19,563 bases of DNA. Origin: Gammaproteobacteria bacterium (lineage in GTDB: Bacteria; Pseudomonadota; Gammaproteobacteria; HK1). Of the stretch, positions 14,213 to 19,563 are shown piece after piece; the first letter of the stretch is position 1, and every line of letters starts with the position of its first letter. The notes beneath the pieces were generated by a model, which did no database searches, was not told the DNA's origin, and saw only the letters and a program-made list of their open reading frames with translations. Where the stretch lies: contig JAGRHX010000704.1 in the NCBI GenBank assembly GCA_020444775.1, positions 1 through 19,563 on the forward strand, read 5' to 3'. The position numbers were made by a program, and so were the translations under genes.

Positions 14213-15502
14213 ATGAAGCTCAAACCACGCATCGCGCTGCGACCGCGCCCTCGACCGGTTGCTCTGGGCGTGCAGCTCGGTTCGGACTACGTCCGTGCGG
14301 CCGGTTTCGGCGCCGATGTGCTGGACAGCGTCGATGCGTCGACCTCGGATGTCGCAGTCGGTGGACGGGCGCTGTTCGGACCGGTGTTCGCCACGCTGGA
14401 CACCGCCGCCGAGTCGTCGGCCGGTTCTGGCGGACCGCTGGGACGGATTGTCGGCGCGCTCAAGCAGCGCTCGCCGCGCGCCATGCACGGCTCGGTGCTG
14501 TGCCTGGCCGATGACCTGGTCGAGTATCGGCAGCTCGATTACGACCCGGCGCAGTATGCGAGCGTGGAGCGGGCAATACTGGCGCAGATGCCCGAGCTGG
14601 TCGACCCGCAAGCGCAGGCCCGGGTCGTCGACTACCTGCCCTTGAGCGCGGCCGGACCCGATACCGGTCTGACCCGGGTGTTGCTGGTGGTCGCCGCGCT
14701 GGACAGGGTGGAGTCGTTGCTCGAGCAGATCGAGGCCACCGGCCTGTCGGTGGCGGCGGTCGAGGTCGTCCCGGTCAGCGTGCTGCGCGCGCTGAACGCG
14801 CCACAGGCGCGGCAGGGTCCGCTCGCCGCCGCGCTGAGCGCGCTGGGCGATCGCATCCTCGTGACCTATATCGACCTGCACCAGACCACGGTGCTGGCGG
14901 TCGAACGGGTCGACGGGCATTGGACGCTGGCCATGCACCGAAGCATCAGGCTGGGCAAACAGGATCTGCTCGCACCGATCCGGACGTCCATGGATCTGCG
15001 CGGCGACGAGGCCGAACGTCTGGTCTGCCGGATGGGTGTTGGCGCGGCAGCGTCGTCACCCACCGGCCCTCGGATCGGCGACGACGGGCCGGCCGATCGG
15101 CCTGCCTCGGAGTGGGAGCGGGAAAGCGATCTGAACGTGCGCGAGGTCCTGTATCAGGCAATGCGTCCGGTCCTGCACGCCTTCGCCAACGAGTTGACCC
15201 GGGTGGCCCTCTACTATGCCTCGCAGCGCCGTGGCAGTAGTCCTGGCGGCTTGCTGTTGCTCGGCGATCCGGTCTGCTGGCGTGGCATGCTGGATGCCCT
15301 GAGCGCGCAGGTGGGCTTACCGGCACGGCGTCTGGCCCTGCCGGCGGCGCCGACCTCGAACTCGACACTGCACGCTTTGATCGGGATGCCCGAGGGCGAC
15401 GGGCAGACGACTGGGGCGGTCTGTCTGGACTATTCCGTGGCTGCGGCGGCCGCGCTGCGCGACGTGGTGGAGTGGCAGGGGTACCCCGATGCAGCTGGCT
15501 GA
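14213..15502 (+). CDS. PilM/MshI-like actin-fold pilus assembly protein
   Basis: 429 residues, no membrane segment, expected cytoplasmic. PilM-type proteins have an actin-like ATP-binding fold and anchor the N-terminal tail of PilN. Here ALGVQLGSDYVRAAGF (17-32) fits the first phosphate loop, ILVTYIDLHQTTVLAV (215-230) the second, and GGLLLLGDP (345-353) the adenosine motif. Residues 280-305 are a low-complexity insert. The length exceeds typical PilM (about 350) and is closer to MshI. ATG 14213 is chosen because the protein-like sequence starts there; a TTG at 14165 would add 16 residues. SD is poor. It overlaps the PilN-like gene by 14 nt, as is usual for pilM-pilN. Sequence conservation is weak, so the call rests partly on gene order. 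Confidence 0.82.
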   Translation: MKLKPRIALRPRPRPVALGVQLGSDYVRAAGFGADVLDSVDASTSDVAVGGRALFGPVFATLDTAAESSAGSGGPLGRIVGALKQRSPRAMHGSVLCLADDLVEYRQLDYDPAQYASVERAILAQMPELVDPQAQARVVDYLPLSAAGPDTGLTRVLLVVAALDRVESLLEQIEATGLSVAAVEVVPVSVLRALNAPQARQGPLAAALSALGDRILVTYIDLHQTTVLAVERVDGHWTLAMHRSIRLGKQDLLAPIRTSMDLRGDEAERLVCRMGVGAAASSPTGPRIGDDGPADRPASEWERESDLNVREVLYQAMRPVLHAFANELTRVALYYASQRRGSSPGGLLLLGDPVCWRGMLDALSAQVGLPARRLALPAAPTSNSTLHALIGMPEGDGQTTGAVCLDYSVAAAAALRDVVEWQGYPDAAG

Positions 15503-16145
15503 GCACCGCTTCGACCTCATCCCAAAAGGCTATAGACAGCGCAAGCGGGTCAGGCAGGTGCTGCGTATCGCCGCGGTCGCCTATCTCGCGCTGCTGGCGG
15601 TGCTGGGCGCGACCCGTTTCGGGCTGGCGCATTCGGTGGCCGTGGTCGGGGCCGACCTGGCCGACCTGCAGGGTGGCAGGCAGGCACTGGAGCTCGAGCA
15701 ACTACGCCTGGACGAGCTGCGTCGTGATCATCAGCGCCTCAGCGCGCTGGCCGAGCGGCTCGCGGGCAGTCGCTCGGGGCCGCCGGTGGATCGCTTGTTC
15801 CGGCTGGTCGACGCGGCGCTCAGCGACGACATCCGCTTCATGCGCTGGAGCTTTTATCGTGGCGGTCAGTTCAAGCGCGCGGCATCGCCCGATCTCGAAA
15901 CCGGTTTGATCCGGATCCGTCAGCCCACGGACGTCAACGACCCGAGCTGGCGACAGCATGCGCACATGGAGATCGAGGCACAAGCGAACGACCATGCCGG
16001 TATCGGCCGATTCGCCGCGCGGCTCGGCGAGCAGGCGCAGGTCCTGGAGGTGCTGATCCTGGAGACCCATCGACAGCCGTCGAGCACGGCATCCGGCGGC
16101 GGGCTGGTCGCGGCGCGTCTCGCCGTGCTGCTGCAGGAGCGTTGA
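15489..16145 (+). CDS. PilN-like (MshI2-like) inner-membrane assembly protein
   Basis: 218 residues. A short cytoplasmic N-terminus containing FDLIPKGYRQR precedes one membrane segment at about 25-45, then a coiled-coil-like stretch (about 52-95) and a small alpha/beta domain. This is the bitopic layout of PilN and GspL-C proteins. In PilN the motif INLLP binds PilM; FDLIP (8-12) occupies that place. The ATG at 15489 lies inside the PilM-like gene and has AGGGG 7 nt upstream, a good SD. The stop at 16145 is followed at once by the PilO-like gene. Family recognition is by topology, motif and gene order more than by residue identity. Confidence 0.82.
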   Translation: MQLAEHRFDLIPKGYRQRKRVRQVLRIAAVAYLALLAVLGATRFGLAHSVAVVGADLADLQGGRQALELEQLRLDELRRDHQRLSALAERLAGSRSGPPVDRLFRLVDAALSDDIRFMRWSFYRGGQFKRAASPDLETGLIRIRQPTDVNDPSWRQHAHMEIEAQANDHAGIGRFAARLGEQAQVLEVLILETHRQPSSTASGGGLVAARLAVLLQER

Positions 16146-16150
16146 ACGGC

Positions 16151-16714
16151 ATGAAGCGCGTGCACACCTTGTTGGCGGGCATGCCCATGCAGCGCATCCT
16201 GCTGTTGCTCGGTGGTGGTCTGTGCATCCTGGTAGCGGCTGGCTACACCTTGTTGATCAAGCCGCCGGTCGGCGAGCTGCAGCGGCTACGGAGCATGCGG
16301 GCGCTGCTGGAGGCGAGCCTGGGCGCCGAACAGGAATCGCCGGCGGAACGCGCGCGGCAGCTGCAGGCCGAGGTCGAGCGGCTACGCCGCACGCTGGAAG
16401 GCGAGGCACCGCAGCGTTCGGTTCAGGAGATGGCCGCGCTGGTCCTGCAACAGCTCGACGAGGTGTCGGCTCGGCACCAGGTGAGATTGTTGAAGGTGCG
16501 TCCGGGCCGCACCCAGCGTAGCGGCGAGATCATGGAGGTTCCGTTCGATGTAGAGGTGCAGGGCCGCTTTCCGGACGCCTACGCCTGGCTGCGTTCGGTC
16601 GAGCAGGCGCTCGGCTCGATGGTGGTGAAACGCTTCGAGATCCGCCCGATCGACGCTGATGGCCTCATACAGCTCAGCATCGAGCTGGTCTCCTATCGTC
16701 TGGGGCCGGCCTGA
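16151..16714 (+). CDS. PilO/MshJ-like inner-membrane assembly protein
   Basis: 187 residues: short cytoplasmic end, one membrane segment (about 14-36), a coiled coil (40-90) and a ferredoxin-like C-terminal domain (about 95-185; EIMEVPFDVEVQGRFPDAYAWLRSVEQ). This is the usual form of PilO/MshJ, which pairs with PilN to link the platform to the secretin. ATG 16151 is chosen because AGGAG lies 10 nt upstream; a TTG at 16142, overlapping the preceding stop, would sit only 1 nt from that SD. The stop TGA overlaps the ATG of the next gene by one base (TGATG), which indicates translational coupling. Confidence 0.86.
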   Translation: MKRVHTLLAGMPMQRILLLLGGGLCILVAAGYTLLIKPPVGELQRLRSMRALLEASLGAEQESPAERARQLQAEVERLRRTLEGEAPQRSVQEMAALVLQQLDEVSARHQVRLLKVRPGRTQRSGEIMEVPFDVEVQGRFPDAYAWLRSVEQALGSMVVKRFEIRPIDADGLIQLSIELVSYRLGPA

Positions 16715-17133
16715 TGCGGGTGGTCAGGGGTATCGTCGCGCTCGGTTGTGCCATCTTGCTGGGCTTGTGCCGCGGTGGTGTCGCGGCCACGGCCGAGCCG
16801 CTGCAATACGATCCCTTCTCGCCACGTCCCTCGTCCAGCACAGCGGTCACCGAAAGCGCTGCGTCGGGCACGGACGCGACGTCCGACGTGCCGGGCGCGC
16901 CAGCGCCGCGCTCGGCCGTGGTGGTCGCGCCAGCACCCTGGAACGCCAGGCTGCTGGCAACCGCGGTCGTGGCCGCGCCGAACGGCATGCGCTCGTCGGC
17001 CAATGTAGACGGCGTGGTGGTGCTGGTCGGCGAGTCGGTGCAGGGCTACACGCTGGTCCGCGTCGAGGAGCGTCGGGCCGTTTTCGAGCGTCAGGACCGC
17101 CGCTACATCCTGCAGATGGACGGGGTGCCCTGA
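16714..17133 (+). CDS. MshK/PilP/GspC-like periplasmic protein
   Basis: 139 residues. Signal peptide about 1-25 (GIVALGCAILLGLCRGGVAA), with no lipobox cysteine at the cleavage site, so probably not a lipoprotein as PilP is. A Pro/Ser/Ala-rich linker (28-75) is followed by a small beta domain (80-137) with LVGESVQGYTLVRVEERRAVFERQDRRYILQM. This pattern is the homology region shared by GspC, PilP and MshK, which contacts the N0 domain of the secretin. It starts in TGATG overlap with the PilO-like gene and ends 62 nt before the secretin ATG. Confidence 0.82.
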   Translation: MRVVRGIVALGCAILLGLCRGGVAATAEPLQYDPFSPRPSSSTAVTESAASGTDATSDVPGAPAPRSAVVVAPAPWNARLLATAVVAAPNGMRSSANVDGVVVLVGESVQGYTLVRVEERRAVFERQDRRYILQMDGVP

Positions 17134-17195
17134 GAGGCAGGCCAGCGCCGGCGAACCGCTGGAAACGCACGCGTGCCTGTGGTGCACTGTGCCAC

Positions 17196-18584
17196 ATGGA
17201 TTCGATACGCCGCATCATCTTGATTCTGCTGCTTCTCGCCACCCCGGGCATGGACATGCCGCGGGCCGAGGAGCCGCTCAACCTGAGTTTCAGGGATACC
17301 CCGATCAACGAGGTCTACGAGATGCTCTCGCGCCAGGCACGCGCCAACATCGTGCTCGGCAGCGGTGTCACCGGCAACATCTCCATGAATCTCTACGACG
17401 TCTCGGTGGACGAGGCCATCTACACCGTCGCCCGTGGCGCCGGCTACGCGGTCGAGCACGTCGGTAACACCTACTATGTGATCGCCCGCGAGGAGTTCGG
17501 TCAGGAAGACGGCGGCAGCGGCCGGATCGTACGCACGCTACGGGTGCAGTACACCGACACCAGCCTGGCCGAGGAGGTGTTGAAACAGCACCTTTCCCGT
17601 TTCGGGCGACTGACCGCCGTGCCGCAACGGAACATGCTGGTGGTCGAGGACCGGCCCGCCGTTGTCGGTCGGATCGAGAAGACCCTGGCGCAGATCGATG
17701 TGCCACCGCGGCAGATCCTGATCGAGGCGCGGATCCTCGAGATTACGCTGGATGCCGATCAGACCTATGGCATCGACTGGAATCTGCGCGAGAAGGAGTG
17801 GGTCCTGGGCGCCCGTGGGCTCGCGCCGACCGCGTTGTCCGGGCTGTTCGTCAACCTGGTCACCACCGATATCGAGGCGACCTTGAATGCCCTGCGCTCC
17901 AAGGGCCGGGTTCGGACCCTGTCCACGCCACGCCTGCTGGTGCTGGAGGATGCCGATGCCGAGGTGATCATCGGCGATCGCCTGGGCTTCCGGGTCACGA
18001 CCACCATCAACCAGGTCACCACCGAGACCGTGCAATTCATCGAGTCCGGCGTGATTCTCAAGGTCGGTGCATCGATCGACCGTCTCGGTCGTGTGTTGTT
18101 GAAGATCCACCCGGAGGTCAGCACCGGCACCATCAATGATGGCGTACCGTCGGTGGCGACCACCGAGGTCACCACCCAGATGCTGGCCAAGCACGGTCAG
18201 CGCATCTTGATTGGTGGTCTGATTCGCAAGGCTGACCGGATCGAGCGTTCCGGGGTACCGGTGCTCAGCGACGTGCCACTGTTGGGGGGACTGTTCTCAC
18301 AGACCTCCGAGTCCACCATCAACACCGAGACCGTCGTGCTCATCACGCCCTACATCGTCGATCCGGACAGTAACCAGGTGTTCGTGCAGAACGAGGCCAG
18401 GGTACGTGAGCACGACGAGGCGCTCAGCCTGAAGGCGGACAACGTGCTACGCACCTTGCCGCGCTCCTATCTGGAGGACGATACCATCGATGAGGTGTTG
18501 CGCGATGCCGGCATTTCCGGGCAGTCGAAGATCGTCTCGCCGGGCTGGCCGTTCTCGAACGCGGCGGTGCCTGACGGACGCTGA
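17196..18584 (+). CDS. Short type II/IV secretin (MshL/GspD-like outer-membrane pore)
   Basis: 462 residues. Signal peptide 1-24 (RRIILILLLLATPG, cut near PRA-EEP). An N0/STN domain (27-97; LNLSFRDTPINEVYEMLSRQ) and one N1-type domain (about 110-170; RNMLVVEDRPAVVGRIEKTL) follow. The secretin core spans about 172-390, with the family signature VPVLSDVPLLGGLFSQ (354-369) and NTETVVLITPYIV (376-388). It forms the outer-membrane channel for the pilus. There is no AMIN domain, unlike PilQ, and fewer N domains than GspD, so it is closest in form to MshL. The last 75 residues are an uncommon acidic tail. ATG 17196 starts a proper signal peptide but has no clear SD; upstream codons in frame overlap the MshK-like gene in another frame. 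Confidence 0.92.
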   Translation: MDSIRRIILILLLLATPGMDMPRAEEPLNLSFRDTPINEVYEMLSRQARANIVLGSGVTGNISMNLYDVSVDEAIYTVARGAGYAVEHVGNTYYVIAREEFGQEDGGSGRIVRTLRVQYTDTSLAEEVLKQHLSRFGRLTAVPQRNMLVVEDRPAVVGRIEKTLAQIDVPPRQILIEARILEITLDADQTYGIDWNLREKEWVLGARGLAPTALSGLFVNLVTTDIEATLNALRSKGRVRTLSTPRLLVLEDADAEVIIGDRLGFRVTTTINQVTTETVQFIESGVILKVGASIDRLGRVLLKIHPEVSTGTINDGVPSVATTEVTTQMLAKHGQRILIGGLIRKADRIERSGVPVLSDVPLLGGLFSQTSESTINTETVVLITPYIVDPDSNQVFVQNEARVREHDEALSLKADNVLRTLPRSYLEDDTIDEVLRDAGISGQSKIVSPGWPFSNAAVPDGR

Positions 18585-18598
18585 GCCGCCGGCGGCTC
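18583..18598. terminator. Perfect 16-bp palindrome between convergent genes, possible bidirectional terminator
   Basis: GAGCCGCC at 18583-18590 is followed directly by its complement GGCGGCTC at 18591-18598. It overlaps the secretin stop codon and fills nearly all of the 17-bp gap to the convergent glycosyltransferase stop at 18604-18602. A hairpin here could stop transcription from both sides. There is no T-run on either strand, so classical Rho-independent activity is not assured. Confidence 0.5.
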
Positions 18599-18601
18599 GT
18601 C

Positions 18602-19513
18602 TCAGGCCTTCGCGCCGAGTTCCGCAATCACCCGTGCCGCGTCTTGACGGTACAAGCCGTTCTTGAATCGCAGCGGGCCGATGAAGTGCAGGAATGACAG
18701 ATTCGGCATGTCACTGTACGGCGCGTGGTATGCGTTGATGTCCAGGACCTGCACCGAGGGTACGTTGGCCAGCAGCAGGTTACTGGCGAATTGCTCTGTG
18801 CCCCAGCTCGTCCAGCGCTCACCGAGCAGATCGCCGAAATGCCGGTTGATGACCAGCAGGTCCTCGATGTTCGCGCAGCCCCTCGAGAACCCGGTGAAGC
18901 CCGAGCAACCGCGCACGTAGCGCTGAAATCGGTCTCCGATCCCCGCCAGATGCGTCTCACATTGCACCTGCACGTGGCGGCCCCCTTTTTCGACGAGCTG
19001 GCAGGCGAAGGCGGCCGCTTCCGTTGTCGAAACGACTTCCCGTCCCTGTCCGGTGCCCAGCGTGAACGCTCGTCCCTCGGCGATGCAATCGATGACCAGG
19101 GCGGGGGAGTCGACGGTCACGGTGTCGGCGTCGAGCTGGATGACGAATGCATCCGCGCAAAGCGACACAACGGCGGTGAGTCTCTCCCAGGTGCCACCGA
19201 CCGGAATGCCCGGTTGATGGAAGTGGCTCGCATCGACGATCTCGATCGGTGACAGGTGGCGCTGTATGCAGGCGCGGTCCTCGTCGTCCAGGCTCGGGTC
19301 GGCGACCACCACGAACCTCGATGCCGTCACGTAACGGGCGAAGGACTTGACCGCCAGCAGATACATGTCGACGTCCTTCTTCTGCACCATCGACAGGATG
19401 ATCGGATCCTGTGGGCGCCCGGAGCCTGCGATCAGGGGGGTCTCGCGAATCCGCCGCGCGGTCATCCGGAAACGGTACTCGTTGAGCTTGCGGGTGAGGC
19501 TGTCTAGATTCAT
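18602..19513 (-). CDS. Putative GT-A-fold glycosyltransferase
   Basis: 303 residues, no membrane segment, expected cytoplasmic. The N-terminal half alternates strands and helices like a GT-A nucleotide-sugar domain (FVVVADPSL at 67-75). QLDADTVTV (126-134) supplies a DxD motif (D128, D130) for metal and nucleotide-sugar binding. The C-terminal half has GCSGFTGFSRG (202-212) and a conserved-looking SWGTEQFASNLLLAN (236-250), of the kind that follows the acceptor site in many GT-A enzymes. The sugar and acceptor are unknown. ATG 19513 has only a weak SD; the frame is open to the window edge without another start codon, so a longer protein is possible. Its ATGA could overlap the stop of an upstream gene. 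Confidence 0.75.
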   Translation of the reverse strand: MNLDSLTRKLNEYRFRMTARRIRETPLIAGSGRPQDPIILSMVQKKDVDMYLLAVKSFARYVTASRFVVVADPSLDDEDRACIQRHLSPIEIVDASHFHQPGIPVGGTWERLTAVVSLCADAFVIQLDADTVTVDSPALVIDCIAEGRAFTLGTGQGREVVSTTEAAAFACQLVEKGGRHVQVQCETHLAGIGDRFQRYVRGCSGFTGFSRGCANIEDLLVINRHFGDLLGERWTSWGTEQFASNLLLANVPSVQVLDINAYHAPYSDMPNLSFLHFIGPLRFKNGLYRQDAARVIAELGAKA

Positions 19514-19563
19514 GCGGTGCGTCCGGCGGCCTGCCAGCGGCCTGGATGGCTCGGGCCGTGGTC
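19510..19563 (-). CDS. Possible 3' end of an upstream gene, cut by the window edge
   Basis: On the minus strand one frame is open from the window edge to a TGA at 19512-19510, which overlaps the glycosyltransferase ATG as ATGA. Only 17 codons are visible and their product is not recognisable. The ATGA overlap is typical of translationally coupled genes, but the frame in line with the glycosyltransferase is open too, so this is weak. Confidence 0.25.
   Translation of the reverse strand, partial: DHGPSHPGRWQAAGRTA

Noticed and set aside
16659..17195. Upstream extension of the secretin frame
   Set aside because: It overlaps the end of the PilO-like gene and all of the MshK-like gene in another frame and would bury the signal peptide that starts at 17196.
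9325..18584. Complete standard type II secretion (gsp) operon
   Set aside because: There are no gspL/gspM pair, no gspC with a PDZ domain and no gspO. Separate PilM-, PilN- and PilO-like genes and MshEN motifs fit an MSHA-like pilus better, though a T2SS-like role is not excluded.

Overview
The window is high-GC DNA with the codon use of a proteobacterium. The gene families point to a gammaproteobacterium (PiuC-type hydroxylase, Msh/Gsp-type pilus genes, GAF-GGDEF-EAL protein), but no marker gene fixes the genus. There are no rRNA, tRNA, IS or CRISPR features. I recognise sixteen protein genes, plus one possible gene fragment at the right edge.

Layout. (1) 1-171 is a cluster of five consecutive hairpins. 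It lies downstream of a minus-strand PKHD-type Fe(II)/2-oxoglutarate hydroxylase (172-846). (2) From 1137 to 18584 every gene is on the plus strand and mostly tightly packed. A signalling block comes first: a membrane histidine kinase, a single-domain response regulator, and a GAF / degenerate GGDEF / EAL protein. (3) The pilus motor and pilins follow: a GspE/MshE-type ATPase with an added N-terminal STAS domain, a GspF/PilC platform protein, a GspG-like major pilin and GspH-, GspI- and GspJ-like minor pilins. The GspJ-like pilin carries an Asp-rich calcium-loop insert. A 747-residue pseudopilin then has large adhesin-like domains after its pilin N-terminus. (4) After a 155-bp gap with repeats come PilM-, PilN-, PilO- and PilP/MshK-like genes and a short secretin, the alignment complex and outer-membrane pore. 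(5) A perfect 16-bp palindrome separates the secretin from a convergent minus-strand GT-A-like glycosyltransferase (18602-19513).

Interpretation. The gene set matches an MSHA-like type IV pilus or type II secretion-like machine: E, G, A, C, D, O, P plus I, I2, J, K, L in Msh terms. The two halves stand in the opposite order from the classical msh locus, and no mshM, mshN or prepilin peptidase gene is present. The likely novelty is the coupling of signalling to the motor. The ATPase carries two MshEN-type motifs (a known c-di-GMP-binding fold) and a STAS domain. Directly upstream is an apparently active c-di-GMP phosphodiesterase whose GGDEF motif is degenerate but whose RxxD site is kept. At the other end the putative tip complex is elaborated with calcium-loop repeats and a DNRLRE/CBM-like module. 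I read the region as a c-di-GMP- and STAS-responsive adhesive pilus or secretion system. That reading is inference from domain content and context.
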